Both the position numbers and the translations under genes were made by a program. Positions 50,103-57,975 of a stretch of 64,000 nucleotides of DNA are shown here, piece by piece; position 1 is the stretch's first letter; each line of letters opens with the position of its first letter. The notes beneath the pieces are model-generated. The model did no database searches, had not been told where the DNA came from, and was given only the letters and a program-made list of their open reading frames with translations. This DNA is from Amycolatopsis thailandensis (GTDB lineage Bacteria; Actinomycetota; Actinomycetes; Mycobacteriales; Pseudonocardiaceae). The DNA lies in contig NZ_NMQT01000073.1 in the NCBI RefSeq assembly GCF_002234405.1, positions 1-64,000 on the forward strand. Direction: 5' to 3'.

Positions 50103-50157
50103 TTAGTCCTCTGGATGCGGTAGTTGCACGCGCAAGGACCGCATCCAGAGGACTAAA
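50103..50157. repeat. Palindromic repeat, family D
   Basis: Inverted repeat with arms TTAGTCCTCTGGATGCGGT and complement around an AGTTGCACGCGCAAGG centre. It matches 36093-36156 and 61706-61769. Unlike most copies it lies between divergent genes, 42 bp from the methyltransferase GTG and 41 bp from the next plus-strand start. Confidence 0.88.
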
Positions 50158-50197
50158 CGCGCTGTCACGTTTCGCGGCGCTGTCCAGTCCAGAAGAC

Positions 50198-50620
50198 ATG
50201 CAACGGACAATCACCCGCGTACTGCTCGTCGTCTTCGGCCTCGTCGAACTGCCAGTCGGGCTGTGGCCACTGCTCAGCCCGGAGGGCTTCTACCGGGACT
50301 TCCCCGGCTTCCGCACCGGCTGGGTCGCCATGGACGGCCCCTTCAACGAACACCTGATCGCCGACTTCGGCGGCCTCAACCTGGCGCTCGCGGCGATCCT
50401 GATCGGCGCCGCCGTGATCGGGACGACCGCCGTGGCCAGGCTCGCCGCGCTGTCGACCTTCCTGTTCGGACTGCCGCACTTCCTCTACCACCTTGGCCAC
50501 GTCTCGCACTTCGAGCCGGTGGACCAGGTGCTGATCGTCGTGACGACGGCGCTGGGCGCGGTCCTCCCGCTGGTCCTGGTGCTGATCCCCTCGAAGCGGG
50601 CTACACCGGCGACACCGTGA
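50198..50620 (+). CDS. Small integral membrane protein
   Basis: The 140-residue protein has four hydrophobic segments (RVLLVVFGLVELPVGLWPLL; LNLALAAILIGAAVIG; AALSTFLFGLPHFLYHLGHV; LIVVTTALGAVLPLVLVLI) joined by short loops. The patch WVAMDGPFNEHLIADFGGLNLAL is conserved in a group of actinomycete DUF4345/DoxX-like membrane proteins, from memory. No function is known. The 3' end overlaps the convergent DegV gene by 20 bp. Confidence 0.75.
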   Translation: MQRTITRVLLVVFGLVELPVGLWPLLSPEGFYRDFPGFRTGWVAMDGPFNEHLIADFGGLNLALAAILIGAAVIGTTAVARLAALSTFLFGLPHFLYHLGHVSHFEPVDQVLIVVTTALGAVLPLVLVLIPSKRATPATP

Positions 50621-51452
50621 TGCCGATGGCACCGGGGCCGAGGTGGGCGCCGAGGATCATGCTGGCGTCCACCAGGGTGCTGTCGACCATCTTGGGCAGC
50701 CGCGCGCGCAACCGCCCGCCGATCTCCAGGTCGCGTTCGTCCGGGCCGAACCGGGTGATCGCGATCTCGACGTCCTGATCGCCCGCGCAGTCCACCGCGA
50801 GGTCGACGAGTTTGTTGAGCGCCCGCCGCTGGCCCGGCACCCGGGTCAGCGGGGCGACCTCGCCGTTCTTCAGCGTCAGCAGGGGTTTGATCGAGAACGC
50901 GGAACCGAGGAACGCCTGCGCGGCGCCGATCCGACCGCCGCGGCGCAGGAACTCGAGCGTGTCGACGTAGAGGATCTCGCGGCTGCCGCGGAACCGGCGT
51001 TCGGCCGCGTCGATCACCCGGCTCGCCTGGCCACCGGCGGCGGCGACCTTGGCCGCCGACGTCGCCGCGAAACCGAGGCTCATCCCGGTGGTCCCGCTGT
51101 CGAGGACGTGCACCGGGATGTTCACCTGCTGAGCGGCTTCACGGGCGGCGTTCACCGTCTCCGACATCCGTCCCGAGATGTGGACGCTGACGATCGCCGA
51201 GGCGCCCTTGCTCGCGGCGTCCTGGAACGCCCAGAAGAACGCGGCGACCTCGGGCGGTGCCGTCTTCACCGGCGTTCCGGCGCGCAGGTGGTCGATGATT
51301 TCTTCGCGGTCGTAGCGGTTCTCCTCGTCGAACTGCTCTCCGACCTGCAGTTGGACCTGAACGACGCCGATTCCCCAGCGTTCGGCGACCGGGGCGGGGA
51401 GACTGGCGGTGGAGTCCGTGATCACGGCGACGGGGCCGGGCATGGAACGCAT
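50601..51452 (-). CDS. DegV family fatty-acid-binding protein
   Basis: The 283-residue protein has the DegV start VAVITDSTASLPAPVAERWGIGVVQVQL, the SGRMSETVNAAREAA and VLDSGTTGMSLGFA motifs, and LEFLRRGGRIGAAQAFLGSAFSIKPLLTL. DegV/FakB proteins bind a fatty acid and present it to a kinase; the partner FakA-like kinase is not in the window. The ATG at 51452 is used; ATG 51443 is also possible. It is divergent from the etfBA operon by about 240 bp. Confidence 0.9.
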   Translation of the reverse strand: MRSMPGPVAVITDSTASLPAPVAERWGIGVVQVQLQVGEQFDEENRYDREEIIDHLRAGTPVKTAPPEVAAFFWAFQDAASKGASAIVSVHISGRMSETVNAAREAAQQVNIPVHVLDSGTTGMSLGFAATSAAKVAAAGGQASRVIDAAERRFRGSREILYVDTLEFLRRGGRIGAAQAFLGSAFSIKPLLTLKNGEVAPLTRVPGQRRALNKLVDLAVDCAGDQDVEIAITRFGPDERDLEIGGRLRARLPKMVDSTLVDASMILGAHLGPGAIGITVSPV

Positions 51453-51695
51453 GGTGGGGCAGGTTAGCCCGTCACCCTCGCGGGGAGTACCCCGGAATAC
51501 GGCCGTTCGGGTTAGTCGCCCGGTTACACTCACTTCCGGGTGAAATACCTGGACGATGGTCCCAGTAAAACGTGCATCCAGGTGAATGAGGTCACCTCGG
51601 CGGGCCGCGGCGGGAAAATGGCCCTAATCTACCGGCCAGTAGAGCTGTTGCCCCGTGGCCGACGCCGGCCACTAACGGGAGGTCGAAGTAGACCC

Positions 51696-52481
51696 ATGAC
51701 GAACATCGTTGTCCTGGTCAAGCAGGTACCGGACACCTACTCGGAGCGGAAGCTCTCCGGTGCCGACAACACTCTTGACCGCGAATCCGCCGACGCCGTG
51801 CTCGACGAGATCAACGAGAAGGCCGTCGAAGAAGCCCTGAAGATCAAGGAAGCCGGCGAGGGCGAGGTCACCGTCGTCTCGGTGGGTCCCGACCGCGCGA
51901 CCGACGCGATCCGCAAGGCGCTGTCCATGGGTGCCGACAAGGCCATCCACGTCTCCGACGAGGCCCTTCACGGCTCCGACGCGATCGCCACCGCCAAGGT
52001 GCTGGCCGCCGCGATCTCGAAGGTCGAAGGCTTCGACCTGGTCATCACCGGTAACGAGGCCTCCGACGGCCGCGGTGGCGCCGTGCCGGCGATCATCGCC
52101 GAGCTGCTGGGCCTGCCGCAGCTGACCCACGTGAACGAGCTGACCGTCGACGGCTCCTCGATCAAGGCCGACCGCTACACCGAGGACGGCGTCACGCACC
52201 TCGAGGCGAACCTGCCCGCGGTCGTGAGCGTCGGCGAGAAGATCAACGAGCCGCGCTACCCCTCCTTCAAGGGGATCATGGCCGCCAAGAAGAAGCCGGT
52301 CGAGACGCTGACCGTCGCGGACCTCGGCCTCGACGCCGGCGAGGTCGGCCTCGGCAACGCCTGGTCGTCCGTGCTCGAAGCCTCCCCGAAGCCGCCGCGC
52401 ACCGCCGGTGAGCGCGTCGAGGACGAGGGTGACGGCGGCAGCAAGGTGGCCGCCTACCTGGTCGCGCAGAAGCTCATCTGA
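51696..52481 (+). CDS. etfB: Electron transfer flavoprotein beta subunit
   Basis: The 261-residue protein is the AMP-binding small subunit of the electron transfer flavoprotein, which takes electrons from acyl-CoA dehydrogenases to the quinone pool. It shows NIVVLVKQVPDTYSERKL, the DEINEKAVEEALKIKE helix and ITGNEASDGRGGAVPAIIAELLGLPQLTHV. A GGGAGGTCG lies upstream of the ATG. It is followed by etfA 26 bp later. The same pair (fixA-fixB, Rv3029c-Rv3028c) adjoins the methylglucose-lipopolysaccharide genes in mycobacteria. Confidence 0.95.
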   Translation: MTNIVVLVKQVPDTYSERKLSGADNTLDRESADAVLDEINEKAVEEALKIKEAGEGEVTVVSVGPDRATDAIRKALSMGADKAIHVSDEALHGSDAIATAKVLAAAISKVEGFDLVITGNEASDGRGGAVPAIIAELLGLPQLTHVNELTVDGSSIKADRYTEDGVTHLEANLPAVVSVGEKINEPRYPSFKGIMAAKKKPVETLTVADLGLDAGEVGLGNAWSSVLEASPKPPRTAGERVEDEGDGGSKVAAYLVAQKLI

Positions 52482-52507
52482 GACAGGTTTCGAGGAGGAA
52501 TAGGGAA

Positions 52508-53467
52508 ATGGCTGAAGTACTCGTCCTCGTCGACCACGTCGACGGTGAAGTCAAGAAGGTCACGCTCGAGCTGCTGACGGCCGCTCGTGAACTGGGTGAG
52601 CCGTCCGCGGTCGTCGTCGGCCCGACCGGCACCGCCGCCAAGGCGAAGGAAGCCCTCGCCGCCCACGGCGCCGCCAAGGTGTACGTCGCCGAGGGCGACA
52701 ACGCCACCGGCTTCCTGGTCACCCCGAAGGTGGATGTCCTCGCCGCGCTCGCGGAGCGGACCTCCCCGGCCGCCGTGCTCGTCGCGGCCAGCGCCGAGGG
52801 CAAGGAGGTGTCCGCTCGTGTCGCGGTCCGCCTCGGCTCCGGTCTGCTGTACGACGCCGTCGGCGTGAACGGCGACGGCAGCGTCGACCAGTCCATCTTC
52901 GGTGGCGCGTTCTCGGTGAAGTCCAAGTCCACCAAGGGTGTTCCGGTCATCTCGGTCCGCCCGGGCGCGGTCGAGGCGACCCAGGCCGACGGTGCCGCCG
53001 CCGAGGAGACCGTCGAGGTCCCCGCCGGTGACCCGGCGAAGTCCGCCAAGATCACCGGTGTCGAGCCGATCGTCGGCGGCGACCGTCCGGAGCTGACCGA
53101 GGCCTCGGTCGTCGTCTCCGGTGGCCGCGGTGTCGGCTCGGCCGACAAGTTCGACGTCGTCGAGACGCTGGCCGACTCGCTCGGCGCGGCCGTCGGTGCT
53201 TCCCGCGCCGCCGTCGACTCGGGCTACTACCCGGCGCAGTTCCAGGTCGGCCAGACCGGTAAGACGGTCTCGCCGCAGCTGTACATCGCGCTGGGCATCT
53301 CCGGTGCGATCCAGCACCGGGCCGGCATGCAGACCTCGAAGACCATCATCGCGGTCAACAAGGACGCCGAGGCGCCGATCTTCGAGATCGCCGACTTCGG
53401 TGTGGTGGGCGACCTGTTCAACGTCGCGCCGCAGCTGACCGAAGAGGTCCAGAAGCGCAAGGGCTGA
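52508..53467 (+). CDS. etfA: Electron transfer flavoprotein alpha subunit
   Basis: The 319-residue protein is the FAD-binding large subunit of ETF. The FAD domain has [39 protein letters not shown] and the closing [58 protein letters not shown] precedes the ATG. It ends 14 bp before a strong terminator, so etfBA is a two-gene operon. It works with the acyl-CoA dehydrogenases of beta-oxidation. Confidence 0.96.
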   Translation: MAEVLVLVDHVDGEVKKVTLELLTAARELGEPSAVVVGPTGTAAKAKEALAAHGAAKVYVAEGDNATGFLVTPKVDVLAALAERTSPAAVLVAASAEGKEVSARVAVRLGSGLLYDAVGVNGDGSVDQSIFGGAFSVKSKSTKGVPVISVRPGAVEATQADGAAAEETVEVPAGDPAKSAKITGVEPIVGGDRPELTEASVVVSGGRGVGSADKFDVVETLADSLGAAVGASRAAVDSGYYPAQFQVGQTGKTVSPQLYIALGISGAIQHRAGMQTSKTIIAVNKDAEAPIFEIADFGVVGDLFNVAPQLTEEVQKRKG

Positions 53468-53481
53468 CGTCCTTTGTCAGT

Positions 53482-53519
53482 GAAGGGGTCGCCGGGATTA
53501 TTTCCCCGGCGGCCCCTTT
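53482..53519 (+). terminator. Intrinsic terminator of etfBA
   Basis: AAGGGGTCGCCGGG pairs with CCCGGCGGCCCCTT (14 bp with one G-U) around an ATTATTTC loop, then TT. It lies 14 bp after the etfA stop and is the clearest plus-strand terminator in the window. Confidence 0.88.
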
Positions 53520-53642
53520 TCCGTGACCGGGAAGTGATCTCCCACCCTGAGAGAAGCCTGAGAACCCGCAATTAACTGAACGTGCACTAATCGGCCATCG
53601 GGCGCATTGTCGTTGGTACCCCTCCAGGGGTAGACCTTGGTT

Positions 53643-54425
53643 ATGACGACGTCACAGCTCCTCGTCAGCACTGACCAGGCAGGTGTCGAACTCCCGGCCG
53701 ACGCGCCGCGTTACTCCCTCCTCGTGGCCAATGGGAACGAAGAAGTCGTTGCCGCGCAACGTCTTCGCCATCAGGTTTTCGCCGAGGAAATGGGCGCGAC
53801 GCTCAATTCGCCCGCACCCGGACTCGACGTCGACTACTTCGACGAGTTCTGCGATCACCTCGTGGTGCGCGACGACAACACCGGCGAGATCGTGGGTACT
53901 TACCGGATGCTGCCGCCGGATCGGGCCGCGCAGGCGGGAAAGCTGTACTCCGACAGCGAATTCGATCTCACGGCGCTCGACACACTACGTCCCTCTCTGG
54001 TCGAGACGGGCCGTTCGTGCGTGCATCCCGACCACCGCAGCGGCGCCGTGGTGAGCCTCGTCTGGGCGGGGATCGGGCGTTACATGCTGCTGGCCGGGCA
54101 CCGGTACCTCGCGGGCTGCGCGTCCGTGCCGCTGACCGACGGCGGGGCCTACGCGGCCGGTGTCTGGGATGTCCTGCGCGCCAAGCACTACGCGGACGAA
54201 TCCCTTCGGGTGACCCCGCTGAACCCGTGGCGGACCGATGGCGTCGAGCGGCCCGCCCGCGCGATCCTCCCGCCGCTCATCAAGGGCTACACGCGCCTGG
54301 GCGCGAAGACCTACGGACCGCCCGCGCTGGACGAGGATTTCGGCGTCGCGGACTTCTTCGTCCTGCTGGATCTGCACAACGTCGACGAGCGGTATCTCAA
54401 GTTCTTCCTGGGAGTGCAGGGATGA
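53643..54425 (+). CDS. OlsB-like N-acyltransferase (GNAT fold)
   Basis: The 260-residue protein has the Acetyltransf_5 (PF13444) form of GNAT: RLRHQVFAEEMGA near the start, then VGTYRMLPPDRA and VETGRSCVHPDHRSGAVVSLVWAGIGRYM. This is the layout of OlsB, which joins a 3-hydroxyacyl group to ornithine to make lyso-ornithine lipid. The next gene encodes a PlsC-type acyltransferase, coupled by ATGA, as OlsA would be. The substrate is inferred from this pairing. The M. tuberculosis counterpart is Rv3027c. The ATG at 53643 has a weak ribosome site. Confidence 0.82.
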   Translation: MTTSQLLVSTDQAGVELPADAPRYSLLVANGNEEVVAAQRLRHQVFAEEMGATLNSPAPGLDVDYFDEFCDHLVVRDDNTGEIVGTYRMLPPDRAAQAGKLYSDSEFDLTALDTLRPSLVETGRSCVHPDHRSGAVVSLVWAGIGRYMLLAGHRYLAGCASVPLTDGGAYAAGVWDVLRAKHYADESLRVTPLNPWRTDGVERPARAILPPLIKGYTRLGAKTYGPPALDEDFGVADFFVLLDLHNVDERYLKFFLGVQG

Positions 54426-55321
54426 CCCACGCCTGGATGCCGAAGTCGCCGTGCGGCGACGGCTGCCTGACCGAAGGGGCGCCGACGGTGGCGTTCCCGC
54501 GGCGCGTCCTGAGGTTCACCGCGGCGATCGGCGTCATCCTCGGTGCTTTCCTGTCCGCGCCACTGGTGCTCGTGCTGCGCGGCATGCCCCGTGAACGCTT
54601 GGTGCGCCTGCTTTTCGCGGGGATCCTTCGCTCGTTCGGGGTACGGCTGCGTGTGCTCGGTGACGAGAAGTTCCGCGCCGTTCCGGGCCGTGGGGCGCTC
54701 GTGGTCAACAACCACATCTCGTGGCTGGACATCATCGCGGTCAACGCCGTCCAGCCGATGCGGGCGCTCGCCAAGAAGGAGGTCGGCACCTGGCCGGTGC
54801 TCGGCCTGCTGGTCCGCCGTGGCGGCAGCATCTTCCTCGACCGGGAGAACCTGCGGAGCCTGCCCGCGACCATGGACGAACTCGCCGGCGCGATGCGCGG
54901 CGGATCACTCGTCAGTGTGACCCCGGAGGGCACCACCTGGTGCGGCCTGGGTTCGGGCCGGTTCCGCCCGGCGACGTTCCAGGCCGCGATCGACGGCGGT
55001 GTCCCGGTGCGGCCGCTCGCGCTGCGCTTCCGGCTCGCCGACGGGCGGGAGACGACGCAACCGGCGTTCATCGGGCCGGAGTCGCTCATCGCGTCGCTGC
55101 GGCGGGTCGCGGCGCTGCGGGGTCTGGTGCTGGAGGTGCACGTGTGCCCGGAGATCGCGCCGGGCCGCGCTTCGGACCGGCGTGAACTGGCCGCGCTGGC
55201 GGAATCCGCTGTGCAGGCGGCATTGGGGCGGGTGCAGATCCCGGCGCAGCGGCGGCGTCGTGCCCCGGCCGTGACTCCTGTCGCTCCTTCCGCCCCGGTC
55301 GCGAAGGTGCCCACTCAGTAA
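54422..55321 (+). CDS. OlsA/PlsC-like acyltransferase
   Basis: The 299-residue membrane-bound enzyme has a hydrophobic N-terminal segment (FTAAIGVILGAFLSAPLVLVL) and the PlsC acyltransferase motifs: VVNNHISWLDIIAVNA (HxxxxD), FLDRENLRSLPATM and TPEGTTWCGLG. It adds a fatty acyl group to a lysolipid, either lysophosphatidic acid or lyso-ornithine lipid. Its ATG overlaps the stop of the OlsB-like gene, favouring the second. It matches Rv3026c by position. The C-terminal 30 residues are basic and Pro-rich. A family-A palindrome follows. Confidence 0.86.
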   Translation: MTHAWMPKSPCGDGCLTEGAPTVAFPRRVLRFTAAIGVILGAFLSAPLVLVLRGMPRERLVRLLFAGILRSFGVRLRVLGDEKFRAVPGRGALVVNNHISWLDIIAVNAVQPMRALAKKEVGTWPVLGLLVRRGGSIFLDRENLRSLPATMDELAGAMRGGSLVSVTPEGTTWCGLGSGRFRPATFQAAIDGGVPVRPLALRFRLADGRETTQPAFIGPESLIASLRRVAALRGLVLEVHVCPEIAPGRASDRRELAALAESAVQAALGRVQIPAQRRRRAPAVTPVAPSAPVAKVPTQ

Positions 55322-55328
55322 CTCACGC

Positions 55329-55381
55329 GCAATGAAGGGGCCTTTCATAGCAAAATTTGCTATGAAAGGCCCCTTCATTGC
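55329..55381. repeat. Palindromic repeat, family A
   Basis: Perfect palindrome, arms starting GCAATGAAGGGGCCTTTCAT and meeting at AAAATTT. It is nearly identical to 14159-14215, 41 kb away. It lies 7 bp after the OlsA-like stop and 23 bp before the 3' end of the convergent oxidoreductase gene. Confidence 0.9.
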
Positions 55382-55404
55382 AGTGGGGGTGACACACCGC
55401 AGCC

Positions 55405-56295
55405 TCAAGACAGCGTCAGCGTGATCTTCCCGCCCGCGTGCCCCGTCGCGCTTTCCCGGTGCGCCTCGGCGACATCGGCCAGTGCGTGAGCGGACCCCGG
55501 CTTGAGCTTCAGCCCCCGCGAGACGAGATCCTCCAGCACCGCCGCGGTCTGCTCCCCGCCCGCCGAGAACTTCAGCCCTTGCGCGTACGCGGAAGGGTCG
55601 GCGATGGTGACCAGCCGGTCGGGTGACCCGAGCAGTTCGACGGAGTCACCCAGGACGCCGAAGCCCGCCGCGTCGAACACCGCGTCGACGCCGTCCGGCG
55701 CGACCGAACGCACCCGCGAAACCCAGCCGTCGCCGTACCGCACCGGCACCGCGCCGAGCTCCTTCACCTCGTCCAGTGACGAAGCGCCCGCGAGCCCGAC
55801 GACCGTGGCGCCCAGCGCGACGGCGGCCTGCGTCGCGATCCGGCCGACCTGGCCGCTCGCCCCGTGGAGCACGAGCGTTTCGCCGGGCTTGACCTCGAGT
55901 TCGCCGAGCACCCGCAACGCCGTTTCACCGGCGACGGGCAGAGAGGCGGCTTCGGCCCACGAAAGCCCGGCGGGCTTTCGGGCGATCGTGGTCGCCAGCG
56001 CGTACTCCGCGTACGACCCGGTGTCGGGCCAGCCGAAGACCTCGTCCCCGACGGCGAAACCGGCGCCTTCGCCGACCGCGTCCACCACGCCCGCGAATTC
56101 GAGGCCGAGGATGTGCGGGAACTCGATCGGCAGGACCTCCGCCATGGCACCGGACCGGATCTTCCAGTCGATCGGGTTGACCCCGGCGGCCTTGACCGCG
56201 ACCCGCACCTGACCCGGGCCGGGCTCCGGCACCGGGACCTCGGCGGAGTCCAGGACGTCGGTGTCGCCGTACTGGGTGATGGTGATCGCTCGCAT
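55405..56295 (-). CDS. NADP-dependent zinc-free quinone oxidoreductase (MDR family)
   Basis: The 296-residue protein is a medium-chain reductase without the structural zinc Cys. It shows the GroES-like start MRAITITQYGDTDVLDSAEVPVPEPGPGQVRVAVKAAGVNPIDWKIRSG, the VVDAVGEGAGFAVGDEVFG strand, and the NADP loop TLVLHGASGQVGRIATQAAV. It probably reduces quinones or enones. GAGGAG precedes the ATG at 56295. It is divergent from the LuxR-type gene, 134 bp away. Confidence 0.88.
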   Translation of the reverse strand: MRAITITQYGDTDVLDSAEVPVPEPGPGQVRVAVKAAGVNPIDWKIRSGAMAEVLPIEFPHILGLEFAGVVDAVGEGAGFAVGDEVFGWPDTGSYAEYALATTIARKPAGLSWAEAASLPVAGETALRVLGELEVKPGETLVLHGASGQVGRIATQAAVALGATVVGLAGASSLDEVKELGAVPVRYGDGWVSRVRSVAPDGVDAVFDAAGFGVLGDSVELLGSPDRLVTIADPSAYAQGLKFSAGGEQTAAVLEDLVSRGLKLKPGSAHALADVAEAHRESATGHAGGKITLTLS

Positions 56296-56429
56296 GTTCA
56301 CTCCTCGTTGGTGTTCTTCGCTGCGATCAGTCAACCGGCGCCCGGACCACGCCCGAACCACTCGGACGAGCAGTGTTCGCTAGCCGGGCGAGCAGCGTCG
56401 CGAACGGCGGCCGCGCCTACTGTGGAGTC

Positions 56430-57704
56430 ATGGACGAGTGGTCGGATCCGCTGTACGTGCTGAGCCAGGTCGAGCGCATGCTCGCCGCCACGCGCGCCGA
56501 ACTCTTGCCGCGGTTCTCGGCGGCGGCTAAGGCTGTCCTGCCGCACCGGGCCGCCGCCATGGAGACCGGTGACTGCTCCCGCATCCCGGTCAAGGTCCAC
56601 GGCGATCCGGCGATCACCGGCGCGGTCACGAGCGCCGAGCTCCAACGGCTCGCGGCGCTCGGCGTCCCGGGGCAAGCGGTGGTGACCGAAGAGAGGCTCG
56701 GCGGGAAGCGGCGGAAACTCGTCGTCCTGACGTCGGCTCCGGTGATCGGCAAGGGCGCGACGATCGCGCTCGTCCCCACCGAGGACGCGCCCGCGGACAG
56801 CGCGCTGGAGATCGCCGCCAAGCTGTGGGGCATCGTCAGCGTCAGCGCCGCCCAGCGCGCCACCGACCCCGAACCCGAGATCATCGCGAGCAACCTGGCG
56901 GCCGCGACGGCGCGGGCGCAGACGATCACCGATCTGGGCCAGACCCACGCGACCACGCTGGCGTCCCTGCTCGCCGTGCTGCGGTCCCGTCAGCTCGGCG
57001 ACGCCGCCGCCCGCCAGAGCGCCACCGACCTCGCCGCGGCCGCGCTCGTCGAACTGCGCTCGATCGCCGATCGCGATCAGGAGCTCTCGGCGGAACCGGC
57101 GTCGGCGGCGTTCGACACCCTCGCCGCGCAGCTGGACCCCTTGGTGCGCCACGACGACATGACCGTCGACCTCGCCGGGCCCGGTGACGACCGGCCGCTC
57201 CCGCAGGACATCGCGCACACCGCGCGCACGGTCACCCGCGGCCTCGTGCTCGCCGCGCTGGAACGCGGCAGTTCCCGGGTCCGGGCGTCCTGGGCGATCG
57301 ACGGCGGAGGTCTCCGGATCACCGTGCGCGACGACGGCCCGGACGTCGCCCGCGCCGTGCCGTCCGCCGGTCTCACCGAGCGGATCACCCCGCTCGACGG
57401 CCGTTGGGAGGTCGACGCCGTCCCCGGCTGGGGAGCCACGATCACCGCGATCCTGCCGCTGGGTGTCCCCGAGACCCCGGAGCTGCGCCCGCTGGACAGG
57501 TTGAACTCGCGTGAACTCGAGGTTCTCGCCGGCATCGCGCGCGGAAAGCGGAACCGGCAGATCGCCGAGGAACTCCAGCTGACCGAGCACACGGTGAAGT
57601 TCCACGTGCGGAAGATCCTGGGAAAGCTCGAGGTCACGTCGCGCGGCGAGGCCGCCGTGCTGGCGCGGGAGCTGCGGCTGGCGCCCGTCGGTCAGGTTTC
57701 GTGA
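56430..57704 (+). CDS. LuxR-type regulator with histidine-kinase-like ATPase domain
   Basis: The 424-residue protein ends in a LuxR helix-turn-helix: LNSRELEVLAGIARGKRNRQIAEELQLTEHTVKFHVRKILGKLEV. Before it lies a HATPase-like stretch (VTRGLVLAALERGSSRVRASWAIDGGGLRITVRDDGPDVARAV, then PGWGATITAILPLG). The N-terminal half is helical with no receiver domain and no recognisable phospho-acceptor His. This puts a kinase-type ATP-binding module and a DNA-binding domain in one chain, an uncommon though recurring actinomycete layout. The genes it controls are unknown. Confidence 0.78.
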   Translation: MDEWSDPLYVLSQVERMLAATRAELLPRFSAAAKAVLPHRAAAMETGDCSRIPVKVHGDPAITGAVTSAELQRLAALGVPGQAVVTEERLGGKRRKLVVLTSAPVIGKGATIALVPTEDAPADSALEIAAKLWGIVSVSAAQRATDPEPEIIASNLAAATARAQTITDLGQTHATTLASLLAVLRSRQLGDAAARQSATDLAAAALVELRSIADRDQELSAEPASAAFDTLAAQLDPLVRHDDMTVDLAGPGDDRPLPQDIAHTARTVTRGLVLAALERGSSRVRASWAIDGGGLRITVRDDGPDVARAVPSAGLTERITPLDGRWEVDAVPGWGATITAILPLGVPETPELRPLDRLNSRELEVLAGIARGKRNRQIAEELQLTEHTVKFHVRKILGKLEVTSRGEAAVLARELRLAPVGQVS

Positions 57705-57865
57705 GTGGCAAGGACGGTGAGAACGACCGGCATTTACCTATGACCGGTGGCAGACGACGTGACGGGGGAAGATTCAGGAGGTTCAACGGCCGGAATCCTC
57801 CACACACGATCACCCACCACCCAGCGGGCGTGACGCGAAGGGAGCCTTCCCCGCATCAGACGCCG

Positions 57866-57910
57866 TGAAGGGCGCTTTCCCCGCATGGCATGCGGGGAAA
57901 GCGCCCTTCA
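57866..57910. repeat. Palindromic repeat, family F
   Basis: Near-perfect palindrome, arms starting TGAAGGGCGCTTTCCCCGCA around a CTGGC-like centre (57886-57890). A broken half copy (GAAGGGAGCCTTCCCCGCAT) precedes it at 57837-57856. It shares the GAAGG/CCTTC ends with family B. It lies between the LuxR-type gene and the MFS gene. Confidence 0.85.
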
Positions 57911-57938
57911 GCCCTCACCGACCGGCGCCCGTCAGCGC

Positions 57939-57961
57939 TTGACCTCCACCGAACTGGAGGT
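57939..57961 (+). promoter_or_regulatory. MerR-type operator/promoter for MFS gene
   Basis: TTGACC (57939-57944) overlaps the dyad ACCTCCA-N6-TGGAGGT (57942-57961). MerR-family regulators bind such dyads in promoters with an over-long 19 bp spacer, and ACCTC/GAGGT arms are typical. The MFS start is 15 bp downstream. No MerR gene is in the window. Confidence 0.55.
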
Positions 57962-57975
57962 TGCACGCTTTTCCC

